Source of the DNA: RH-AL1 sp965198485
GTDB taxonomy: Bacteria > Pseudomonadota > Alphaproteobacteria > Rhizobiales > Beijerinckiaceae
Direction: 5' to 3'
NCBI GenBank assembly: GCA_965198485.1
Contig: CBDAPQ010000005.1
Span: forward strand, 682,001 to 746,000
Length of the DNA: 64,000 nt
The notes beneath the pieces were generated by a model that was not told the DNA's origin, searched no databases, and was given only the letters and a program-made list of their open reading frames with translations. Below are positions 42,751 through 50,895 of the stretch, piece by piece. Position 1 is the first letter of the stretch. The number at the start of each line of letters is the position of its first letter. The position numbers and the translations under genes were made by a program.

Positions 42751-43276
42751 CTCCGAAGCGAGCATAAACTGCTCCAGTGTCGTAGCGCTGGGCGCCAAGG
42801 GCTTCGCGCATGCCGTAATTGGCCTTATAAATCGAAAGGAGCTCGCCGCGTTGCACTTCCGCCTCCGAGAAGCTGCCGGTGACCGGGGCGGTGTGACGCG
42901 TCGTACGCTATCCGGCGGCCAGAAAGGACGTAAGACGTCGCCTTGACCGATGATCTTGGAAAGACAATCGATAGCTCTTCGCGTCCTCGTTACCTGCGCC
43001 AACCTAGCCGACCTGCGCCTCTGCTTGGATGTCACTACTTGGAGGTCATCGTGGCTCTAGCCGGCGAGCAGAACGCCACCGTCAGAGACCTGGGTCACTC
43101 GGTGAAGGGTGGGTGCGCATACCGCTAAGTTGCTTGAGATCGTTGCCGCCGCGCGCACATAATTTTACCAAGCTTTAGAAGCGTTAATGCTGAAATGTTG
43201 GCTTGGCAGGTAACCGGGCTCGTATCACAAATGCGTACCACATCAAAACGGCATGTGTAGGCTCGTTGGAGGGATA
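42751..43276. other. Intergenic stretch, nothing recognised
   Basis: 526 bp between the XRE gene and the next ORF. No gene is supported; the piece at 43150-43230 is A/T-richer and could be a promoter. GGAGGG at 43268 is the ribosome-binding site for the following gene. Confidence 0.4.
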
Positions 43277-44131
43277 ATGGAGACTGAGCTTAGTGCATCG
43301 CAAGCGTTATGCGGACGTGACGACGACTGGCGTCTTTCGAACGAGATAGCCGTGGTTCTGGCTGTCGTTTGGATAGCCACACGCCGCGATGCCTGGATTG
43401 TCGAAGCGCAACGTAGTGCGGATCGGCTGGCGTTCATGAAGGCTCTTCAGGCACACGAAGACTCTTGGCGGAAACCGGTGGTCTCTCGCATGGCGTACAC
43501 ATTGAGCCAAGCAGAACTCGAGCTGGAACTCGATCTTGCGTCGGGCATCCTGCAAGCCACTGGAAAAGATAACACTGGATTCTCGGTAGAGATACCTCGT
43601 AAGTCTTGGAACAAAGATCTCTTCCTCGACGCTGCGCGAGACTGTGCTCTCAATAGCTCGGCGGTCATCTCCCACACCAACCTGCGAATCGACGTGACCA
43701 AGCTCCTCGCACGTTACGAACCGCGCGACGCCTTCGCTAGGCGTGTCTTTCAGCGTTCCGTCTGGAACGCACAGATGACGGCGCATTGGATCGAGGAGCG
43801 ATCATCAAGCGGCTTCTATGACGTCGAAACACCGCTTGGTCTCTTGAACAACAGCTCACGCTTCCACGAAGCTTGCCGTTCTGGGCAAATCATCGCCACC
43901 ATCGACGGCAAGGACGTACCGCCCGACACGTGGTTCGCTGCTGCCTTCGAAGCCCTGCAGAGGAAAGCGCAGTTCAATAAGGCCGACGTGGTTGCAGCCT
44001 TCCCCTATGTTGAGGATCCGCGCCTCGAGCGCGAGATTGTCGCTTACCTCGACGCTCTTCCTGAAGGCACTGCCACACTGGATGCACGTCTAGGGGTGGA
44101 AAAGCGCTTCAAGGCGGGGGACCCACCATAA
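43277..44131 (+). CDS. Hypothetical protein, 284 aa
   Basis: Start at the ATG at 43277 with GGAGGG 4 bp before. Soluble, mixed alpha/beta, with regular codon use so probably real. Notable stretches: LSNEIAVVLAVVWIATRRDA, TLSQAELELELDLASGILQA, LFLDAARDCALNSSAVISHT, PPDTWFAAAFEALQRKAQFN. No catalytic motif or family recognised. The region around it holds phage/plasmid-type genes, so it may be island cargo. Confidence 0.6.
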   Translation: METELSASQALCGRDDDWRLSNEIAVVLAVVWIATRRDAWIVEAQRSADRLAFMKALQAHEDSWRKPVVSRMAYTLSQAELELELDLASGILQATGKDNTGFSVEIPRKSWNKDLFLDAARDCALNSSAVISHTNLRIDVTKLLARYEPRDAFARRVFQRSVWNAQMTAHWIEERSSSGFYDVETPLGLLNNSSRFHEACRSGQIIATIDGKDVPPDTWFAAAFEALQRKAQFNKADVVAAFPYVEDPRLEREIVAYLDALPEGTATLDARLGVEKRFKAGDPP

Positions 44132-44516
44132 AGCGGTTGGTGAACGCGTGTCCTCACCTCCGTGTTCTGCCGCGCGGACGACGTGAGGGAAGCAAAAACT
44201 TGAAGGGCAGGGAAAAGAAGGCCAAGAACCCCTCAGCCGAGGGCAGCACCGACCTTGAAGCGTAACAACAGGCTCTTGGTTTGGACCACCGTGCGGAAGT
44301 TTTCGCGCAATACGGTGGACATACCGGAGCGGCCCGCATCCCTCGTCTGGACGCCATCGATCTCCCCGAACTTACTTGTACCCATCGGCAAGCCCTAAAA
44401 ACGTCGCTCCTCTCAAACCGTCGATACTCTAATTTTGCTATTTGATTCATTTTCGCCGCAGCTTGCGGGAGTGAGAGAAGGATCACTCCTGCTCACGATA
44501 TCGCTTGTTCGGAAAG
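44132..44516. other. Intergenic stretch, nothing recognised
   Basis: 385 bp between two plus-strand genes. No coding frame that looks real on either strand and no clear hairpin followed by T residues. Confidence 0.35.
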
Positions 44517-44897
44517 ATGCCGACCTACGTCACCACGCGACCTATCGTTGGCGGCCAGCCAGCAGAGCCCATGCACACCGCGACGCCGGCGGCTGCTTCC
44601 CATGTGACCTTTAACCAAGGTCGCCCATCCGCTTCGTCGGGTAGTTCCTCCTGCGGCCAAGATGCGGCTGCGTTCACCTCCTCGGATGGGCTGGAGCGCC
44701 TCCTCACGAGGAAAGAACTGGCATGGCGGTGGGGATGCTCGGAGAAAAAGCTTGCCAACGATTTCGTGCTTCAGCGCTCAATCCCCGCAGTGAAGATCGG
44801 CCGCTTGGTACGCCATCGCCTTGCCGACGTGATCGCCTACGAGGAAAAGCAGACGCGCCGTTCCTCTTCCGACAAGGGCGCTGGCCATAACACCTAA
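44517..44897 (+). CDS. Excisionase-like helix-turn-helix protein
   Basis: About 126 aa. The N-terminal 60 residues are Ala/Ser/Pro-rich and unstructured. The C-terminal part is a MerR/Xis-type winged HTH: LLTRKELAWRWGCSEKKLAN, DFVLQRSIPAVKIGRLVRHR, LADVIAYEEK. Such proteins set excision direction for integrases or bind island promoters. A related but broken HTH (LATRWACSTKMIAND) is encoded at 45455. Confidence 0.7.
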   Translation: MPTYVTTRPIVGGQPAEPMHTATPAAASHVTFNQGRPSASSGSSSCGQDAAAFTSSDGLERLLTRKELAWRWGCSEKKLANDFVLQRSIPAVKIGRLVRHRLADVIAYEEKQTRRSSSDKGAGHNT

Positions 44898-45454
44898 AGG
44901 AGATCACCTCATTCCTTTGCAACGATAATCTTCGGACGGAGGGTAAGAAGCACGACTGTGTGTCAACCGACTGTTGGGGCGCACGAGAGGCCCATCGCAA
45001 GAAGATCAAGGTGCTCCGTAACGGCGCCTACGATCCAGCCGCCATGCGCCTTGCGAAGGTACTCAAATGCCATAGGCAAACGATCAACGCAGCGTCTCCC
45101 GAGTTCATGCGCGCCTTCGATCGCCGACCAGTCGAAGCGGCAGGTTGTGTTGTGCGTCCCGTGCGGGCGCACTTCCATGGCATGCAGCTCGTTCACAAAG
45201 TCGAACGGGTCGGAGCCTTTTCGCGCCCAGCGTAATGGCGCGGGGATGGTTGACCCTTGCAGCCTCCTAAGAGCCAACGGCCTGCCTCGATAAGCTGCGC
45301 TTTGAGCCTAGTTTAAAGCTGCCGCTCGTAGCGCTTCAAACCAACAGCACGCTTCGTGACAGCCGTCGTTAGCGCGTAGACATTGATTTATTTCTTTCAT
45401 TTTCGCAATTCGCCGAAGCGGTGGCAATAGGACGGCCCCCATCAGGAGGACGTC
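44898..45454. other. Intergenic stretch, no convincing gene
   Basis: 557 bp. Short frames on both strands overlap one another with no family match and no ribosome-binding sites. It ends in AGGAGGA, which serves the short frame at 45455. Confidence 0.35.
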
Positions 45455-45640
45455 ATGAAACCCGGAACTGAGATCTCTAACGCACGCGTAGATGAGCGCG
45501 CACTCGAGCATCACAATACCCAACGGCACCTAGCTACGCGTTGGGCATGTTCCACGAAGATGATAGCGAACGACTCCTGCCGGCCGCCTGCCAACCGCTG
45601 CGATCTGCATCAGCCGCCTTCGCCTCCCTCGTGTCGCTGA
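45455..45640 (+). pseudogene. Truncated excisionase-like HTH gene
   Basis: ATG at 45455 has a strong AGGAGGA 5 bp before it. The 61-residue frame contains RHLATRWACSTKMIANDSC, similar in spacing to LTRKELAWRWGCSEKKLAND of the gene at 44517, then runs into unrelated sequence and stops. It looks like the 5' end of a paralogue whose wing and C-terminus are lost by frameshift. Confidence 0.45.
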
Positions 45641-45699
45641 CGTGCTCGCGGATGAGCGCGCACAATATCGGCGTGCGACCTCCGACGTTGGAGGGCTGT

Positions 45700-46338
45700 A
45701 CGATGAATAAAGGATCGTTACCGCCGAGGCGCACCGGGAACGTTTCTGGAACGTCCCGACCTACCAAGCAGGAGAATGAATTTCAGCGCCTGATCAAGAT
45801 GGTGAAGCAACGCAATATTGTTGGTCTTCCATCCGCTTGCCAGGGGCGCCATAGTAGTTTGCAGGCTCGCGTCCGGCAGACCCGCTACGAGGACGCTGGC
45901 ACCGGCGTTGCCTTGATAGCGGAAGTTCGAAAAGATGGAGCTGCCTACGATCTCCTTGCGGATGCGTTCGAGCAGGAAATCGGTCGGGAGATAAAAGCTG
46001 ATTGGCTCGAACGTGAGGTTTTTCTCTTTCTCTACGGCGAGGCGAGGAAAGATATCGCAGGTACGGATGCTCTGGCACTTGCCGAAGCTATACGGCGCGG
46101 CATCCCACCTGAGAAGATCCCTCGCTACATCCACGACAGTGGCGGTCTTGAAAGGTTACTGCGTGCGGAACGCAATCGTCGCGATCCGTTCGTGGACATG
46201 ACCTTCAGGGTACGTCGGTCTATGCAGGACATCCTCAACAAGCTCGACGGCGGCGAATATCATTCTGGCGCCCACGTCCAGAAAGCGCGCAATGAAAATG
46301 CGCCGGTCCGCTTTGCTCTTCTGAAGTCCAAGCGATGA
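45700..46338 (+). CDS. Hypothetical protein, 212 aa
   Basis: Start at the ATG at 45700. Lys/Arg-rich N-terminus (residues 1-50), then a likely alpha-helical body: GAAYDLLADAFEQEIGREIK, LEREVFLFLYGEARKDIAGT, DALALAEAIRRGIPPEKIPR, YIHDSGGLERLLRAERN. It ends in a basic tail. No family recognised; highly charged and DNA-binding-like. A strong intrinsic terminator lies 30 bp after the stop, which supports this as a real transcribed gene. Confidence 0.6.
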   Translation, partial: TMNKGSLPPRRTGNVSGTSRPTKQENEFQRLIKMVKQRNIVGLPSACQGRHSSLQARVRQTRYEDAGTGVALIAEVRKDGAAYDLLADAFEQEIGREIKADWLEREVFLFLYGEARKDIAGTDALALAEAIRRGIPPEKIPRYIHDSGGLERLLRAERNRRDPFVDMTFRVRRSMQDILNKLDGGEYHSGAHVQKARNENAPVRFALLKSKR

Positions 46339-46368
46339 TGTGGTAAACGCCAAGACTTGAACCCCGAT

Positions 46369-46410
46369 GGCACCACCGGTCACGCAAGCTACCGGTGGTG
46401 CCTTTTTTTT
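46369..46410 (+). terminator. Rho-independent terminator
   Basis: Perfect 12-bp stem GGCACCACCGGT / ACCGGTGGTGCC at 46369-46380 and 46391-46402, ten-base loop, then eight T residues (46403-46410). It follows the stop at 46338 by 30 bp. Confidence 0.92.
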
Positions 46411-46421
46411 GGGATGCATCG

Positions 46422-47420
46422 ATGGTCGTCCATCATTCGCTTTGTCTCACCGAGGCCGTCCGATCGCCCCTCTGCATCGCAATGCGTGGCGACGGCCACT
46501 CTTACTGGCTTGAGGGCCGTAACAACAATCCGCCAATTTCCGCCATGGAGGCGCGTCGCCAGCGGCGGAATCTTGTCAAGGCTTTGATGCTCTACGCCGA
46601 TGCCCTTCCTCGCGCTGAGGGACTGGCACAGCGGCTCCGCACCTGTAGCTGGTCGCAGCCGTGCACCAGCGGCGGCTGCCCCGTCTGCTGGCGTGCCATG
46701 CGCCGGCTTGTCGTGCATGCGTCGCGATACCTGTTCCGTGAAAACGATCATTTCGAATACGTGACCTGCATTCACGCCGATGACATGGTCCGGCAGGGCC
46801 GCCTTGCCGAAGCACAACCGCTCGCGGCAGCCGAACGCCGTCTGATAACGATTGCGCAGCGAACGCGTACGCGGGTCTTCGGTGGTCTCGACGTATCGGT
46901 CAACGAGCACGAACATCATGCCTTTGAGCCGCACTACATGCCACATCCCCACGTCCTCGTGCCGGCGGAAGCTTTCGCTCGGGACCGAGACGCTTGGAAC
47001 CGCGAATATCCGATCGGCTCCCTCGTAAAGGTGCCCGTACTGTCGAAGCCCTACGACGGTGGCCGTCGCGCCATTGCCTACAGCCTCCGACCCATCGTCG
47101 AGCGGCGGGACTCGCTAGCGCCGCGTCTGGCTCCCGACGGTAGGCAACGACGAGCTGACACGCGCACCGGCAAGCCCGTACGCCGCCGAGAGCGTGTCGA
47201 GCTGGCCCTCATGCTCGATCGCGCCGGCATCGAGGCCCGTGTGATCATGTACGGCTACGAGATGGTGACCGACGGCTACGACATCTGGATCGACCCCGTC
47301 GAGCGCGGACGCGCCGATGAGCTCCTCAGCGAACGCCGACGGATCCAGGATGCCCGTGAGATTGCACGTCAGCAACAAGAACGCTGTGATCGGCGCCAGC
47401 CTCCCCGCTTCCGTCTCTAA
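46422..47420 (+). CDS. Possible replication-initiator-like (Rep) protein
   Basis: About 332 aa; start uncertain (ATG at 46422 or 46482). A Cys cluster CSWSQPCTSGGCPVCWRAMR looks like a zinc site. HEHHAFEPHYMPHPHVLVPA then resembles the HxH metal-binding motif of HUH-type rolling-circle initiators, preceded by the beta-strand FGGLDVSVNEH. A later Tyr-rich helix (RRAIAYSLRP) could supply the nucleophile, but spacing is not textbook. The C-terminus is Arg/Glu-rich helix. It could also be an unrelated zinc protein. The gene directly follows a terminator and precedes a gene-poor region with palindromes. Confidence 0.4.
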   Translation: MVVHHSLCLTEAVRSPLCIAMRGDGHSYWLEGRNNNPPISAMEARRQRRNLVKALMLYADALPRAEGLAQRLRTCSWSQPCTSGGCPVCWRAMRRLVVHASRYLFRENDHFEYVTCIHADDMVRQGRLAEAQPLAAAERRLITIAQRTRTRVFGGLDVSVNEHEHHAFEPHYMPHPHVLVPAEAFARDRDAWNREYPIGSLVKVPVLSKPYDGGRRAIAYSLRPIVERRDSLAPRLAPDGRQRRADTRTGKPVRRRERVELALMLDRAGIEARVIMYGYEMVTDGYDIWIDPVERGRADELLSERRRIQDAREIARQQQERCDRRQPPRFRL

Positions 47421-48130
47421 CGCCAGAGTGCGTGCGATCATTGCTTCGGCGGGGAGGCGCTACGCTTGATCGCGGTTCTCGCAACGTCGCCTCTACGCCC
47501 ACGCCGACGTAGAAGCGCGAGAGTAGCTCCATCCGCCCCCGAACGGTAGAAGTCTGGCGCGACGTTGGCCTGCGTTCGCTGCAGCGATGCACGTCTCACC
47601 GCTGATGCCCCGCTGCCCGCCCGCTGCACGGCATGGACGTGTCGCGAGCCTCGGCACCAGTCAGCGAACCGACGTTCTTCGTCGACTACCGATCCTCAAT
47701 CATCGAGTCATCAGCCCAGATCGTGCGCTTCGATTGGCGAGCTAACCACAAAGCCAGTCCTGCAACACGGATGTGAACCGCATCCTCCGAGCATACGTCG
47801 CGGTTCATGGAATGGTCGTAGCCGATCAACCTAACGCCTGCGCTTGCGTTATCGAACTGCAGACGCGATCCCTGCCAACACTACGGGCAGTGTTCGACGT
47901 ACCAAGACGAAGTGCTTCTCAGTGTTTCGCGCGGCGCCACCCACGCGCGCTTTGGTCCATCCATGTCCGAGTCCTCGCCACCGGATCACCTACCATCGCC
48001 GTCGGCGCCTCCCATCCGCACCCGGTGCTCGTGGTGTGCCGTCCAGCCAACGCCCCCGAACCTACCTGTATGATGGCGATCCCGCGCTCGCCTTCCACGA
48101 TCCTGGATCGCTAGCCGTTCTGCATGGATG

Positions 48131-48151
48131 AAATCTAGGAGTCCTAGATTT
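48131..48151. repeat. 21-bp perfect palindrome
   Basis: AAATCTAGGA-G-TCCTAGATTT, perfect about the central G. A 15-bp relative with a central C lies 550 bp away at 48687, in opposite orientation. Confidence 0.75.
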
Positions 48152-48588
48152 GTCGAAGGTGCATTGAGCGATCATAGGTTGGATCGCCAACTCAGCGCAT
48201 CCGACCTGTCGTCTACGTACCACCGCCTCGGTCGGCGGTGGTCGTGTGGATCGACGTAAGCGATATGCCTACCTCGATCGCTATTCGTGTCCGTCGTGGA
48301 GCCCACAAATGGTACTGCAAAGAAAATCTGGGACGGTACCCAGAAGTAGGGGAACTGCATGCTGCGCCGGCAATTTCGAGCCCATTCCGGCCCGCATAAA
48401 TTTCTGGCGACCGCTGGACGATCATCGAGAAAAGCCAATGCTCCATTCGCGCATCCTTCCCGCTAGCTCGTGCCTTATCGGGTGGCGCTTGGGCGCGGCT
48501 AACGAAGGCTGTGCCGCCATTGCATTGCAAAGTTCGCTTCGACCTAGCGCCAAGCAAGATGACGGCTCGGGACACAGCCCCAAAACAG

Positions 48589-48657
48589 CCCGCGCAATCA
48601 AACAAGCAATGTTGATCAGCTTGCGATCCCCGCGCAATCAAACAAGCAATGTTGATC
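48589..48657. repeat. Two direct repeats of 29 bp
   Basis: CCCGCGCAATCAAACAAGCA followed by ATGTTGATC occurs at 48589-48617 and again at 48629-48657, separated by 11 bp. Only two units, so not a CRISPR array; spacing of 40 bp (about four helical turns) would suit a protein-binding iteron. Confidence 0.75.
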
Positions 48658-48686
48658 GTCTACCCGACTTTAGCGACCAGAAAGAT

Positions 48687-48701
48687 TCTAGGACTCCTAG
48701 A
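48687..48701. repeat. 15-bp palindrome, partner of the site at 48131
   Basis: TCTAGGA-C-TCCTAGA. The core is identical to the first palindrome apart from the central base, which makes the two sites inverted relative to each other and bounds a segment of about 570 bp. Confidence 0.7.
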
Positions 48702-49092
48702 TATTTGGGCGATGGCATTGCGATGACGCGCCGTTCCGCACGGGTCGAGGCCTTGAGGCATACTTTGATAAGCGCAATGATTTAGGTGCGCAAAGATCAG
48801 ATTTTGCGGGAGGGGCGGTGAGCGCGCGAAGCTGCCTCGTGCATGCAGTTCCCCCCACATCAGGGTACCATCCTAGATTAGCGGTCCGACGTTGTCTGAG
48901 CAACGCTAAGCTGTAGGGCTGCTCTGAGAAGCTTCCTGACGAGTGTGATCGTCACCTTATTGCCCGATCAGTCGGTTCAGCCTCAAACAGTCGTTCGCGA
49001 GGCTAGTCGAGCGACTTTGCCGTCTGACTTCGATACAAAACTACGATGGGCGAAACACGACTTTGAGCTCGCGAACAGTGAGCCGCTTTCAA

Positions 49093-49398
49093 TCACGTAG
49101 GCAACGCGTAAAGAACTTCCTCGACCCGTCGCGGCGCGAAGCCGGTAGAGCCGGGCACCACGGTACCGCTCTCGGCGGGCACGTTGCCATTCGAGCGCGG
49201 CAGGCGCGGCTCGGCGTAGATGTCCTGCTCGGGATCGGACTCCTCCTCGAGCACGACGATGCCGGCGTACTGCCCGGCCATGCGCTCGGCGGCGGCGATG
49301 GCGCGCGCCGCGTCCTTCGCCTCCTGCCGCGGGGACGACAAAAGCTTGCCGCCGCGCTTGGCGTCGACGAAGGGCAGGATGATGTAGGTTGTCGCCAC
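49093..49398 (-). CDS. Conserved hypothetical protein divergent from dinB
   Basis: 101 aa from the GTG at 49398 (VATTYIILPFVDAKRGGKLL). The pattern SSPRQEAKDAARAIAAAERM, AGQYAGIVVLEEESDPEQDI and YAEPRL resembles a small conserved family often found beside dinB or error-prone polymerase genes in rhizobia-like genomes (from memory). GGAAGC precedes the start. Function unknown; perhaps part of a DNA-damage regulon. Confidence 0.62.
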   Translation of the reverse strand: MATTYIILPFVDAKRGGKLLSSPRQEAKDAARAIAAAERMAGQYAGIVVLEEESDPEQDIYAEPRLPRSNGNVPAESGTVVPGSTGFAPRRVEEVLYALPT

Positions 49399-49468
49399 GG
49401 TCAGCTTCCGATCATCGCTTTCGGAACGTAGCTGGAGCCGCAAGCTCTGGTGGCGCCTAGAAATGTAG

Positions 49469-50115
49469 GTGATCGCGATCGTGCAGGACGACGTGTCGAC
49501 GCTGGATGGAGACCATGCCGAGCTCGTCGTCGCGGCCGCGCCCGAGCGTTCCCGCAAGATCATCCACAACGACATGGACGCCTTCTTCGCCTCGGTGGAG
49601 CAGCGCGACGATCCCGCCCTTCGCGGCCTTCCCGTTGCCGTCGGTGGATCCCGCGAGCGCGGCGTAGTGGCGGCGGCGAGCTACGAGGCGCGGGTCTTCG
49701 GCGTGCGCTCGGCGATGCCGTCGGTGACGGCACGGCGCAAGTGCCCGGACCTCGTCTTCGTCAAGCCGCGCTTCGAGGTCTACAAGGCCGTCTCAGCGCA
49801 GATCCGCGCCATCTTCGCTGAGCACACGCCGATCATTGAGCCGCTCTCGCTCGACGAGGCCTATCTCGACGTCACGCAGAACCTGCAGGGCATCGCGCTC
49901 GCCACCGACATCGCCAAAGCGATCCGGGCAAGGATCCGCGAGGAGACGGGCCTCACCGCCTCGGCGGCTTGTGCTATGATAAGTTTCTCGCCAAGCTCGT
50001 CTCCGACCAGCGCAAGCCCGTCGGGCTCTTCGTCATACCGCCGGACAAGGGCGCCCCCTCGTCGAGGGCTTGCCGATCGGCCGCTTCACGGCGTCGGTCC
50101 GACGAGGCGATCTAG
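49469..50115 (+). pseudogene. dinB: Broken dinB (DNA polymerase IV)
   Basis: GTG start at 49469. The first 170 residues are good Y-family polymerase: KIIHNDMDAFFASVEQRDDP (catalytic Asp), GVVAAASYEARVFGVRSAMP and PLSLDEAYLDVTQ (second acidic pair). At about 49965 the frame breaks; KFLAKLVSDQRKPVGLFVIPP follows in another frame, then LVEGLPIGRF, then another shift in the HGVGPT region, and the gene ends at a CTAG where a damaged IS5 copy begins. The C-terminal little-finger domain is absent. Translesion activity would be lost unless the shifts are assembly errors. Confidence 0.82.
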
Positions 50116-50838
50116 AAGGCTGATTCCATGCGCGCCATTCGTTCTGGCTTTCGGACGCGCAGATGGCGCGGATCGAACCTTACTTTCCGCTGTCGAATCG
50201 CCCGCGTGGACGACCGAGTTCTCAGCGGCATCGTGCGTGATCCGCACCACGATGCGCCACCTGACTATGGTCCGCACAAGACGCTCTACAATCGCTTCCG
50301 TTGGAGCCGGCTCGGCGTGTTCGACCGCATCTTCGCCGCCCTCGCGGGCCGGGCCGGGGAGCCCGATCTTCTGATGATCGCCACCCATCTGCCACTGCAG
50401 CGAGCCTCTTCAAAAAGGGGCTTTACCCCGCCGTATCGGGCGCACGAAGGGCGGCCTGAACTCCAAGCTGCACGCGGTCTGCGATGGCCACGTCATGCTG
50501 CTCTCCGAAGGTGAGATGAGCGACCACGCCGGCGCCGTGCTCGACGCGCTGACGACGTCCTCGTCGCTGACCGCGGTTACGACAGCGACGGCTACCGCGC
50601 CGCGCTCGAAGACAAGGGCATCAGGCCCTGCATCCCACCGCGCAAGACCCGCAAGGTCCAGCACGCCTACGACCACAAGATCTACAAGCTCCGCCACAAG
50701 GTCGAGAACATGTTCGGCCGCCTCAAGGACTGGCGCCGCGTCGCCACCCGCTACGATCGTTGCGCCCACACCTTCATGTCAGCCATCGTCATCGCAGCAA
50801 TCGTCATCTTCTGGCTGTGACAAGAATGAGTCCTGAGC
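50116..50838 (+). mobile_element. IS5-family copy 3, shredded left half
   Basis: Right part (50570-50838) matches the intact copies, including the KLRHK variant of copy 2 and the right terminal repeat followed by CTAG at 50839-50842. In the left part the same order is kept but about ten short pieces of 2-25 bp are missing, and the left terminal repeat is gone. The ten bases CTAGAAGGCT appear at both junctions (50112 and 50839). Transposase is non-functional. Confidence 0.85.
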
Positions 50839-50895
50839 CTAGAAGGCTTAGCTTAAGCGCCCAGGCCCGGGCGAGAACGAATGCTAGAGACACGG

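Larger units (their letters stand above)
47421..49092. other. Gene-poor stretch with palindromes and repeats
   Basis: 1,672 bp without a supportable gene on either strand; the open frames are short and lack ribosome-binding sites. It holds two 15-21 bp palindromes (48131, 48687) and a 29-bp direct repeat. This could be an old replication/maintenance region or the body of a small non-autonomous element. Confidence 0.55.

Noticed and set aside
44154..44486. Minus-strand coding frame in the 44.1-44.5 kb gap
   Set aside because: Basic, low-complexity translation, no ribosome-binding site and no family match.
48589..48657. Possible CRISPR array from two identical 29-bp repeats
   Set aside because: Only two units, an 11-bp spacer and no cas genes anywhere in the window.
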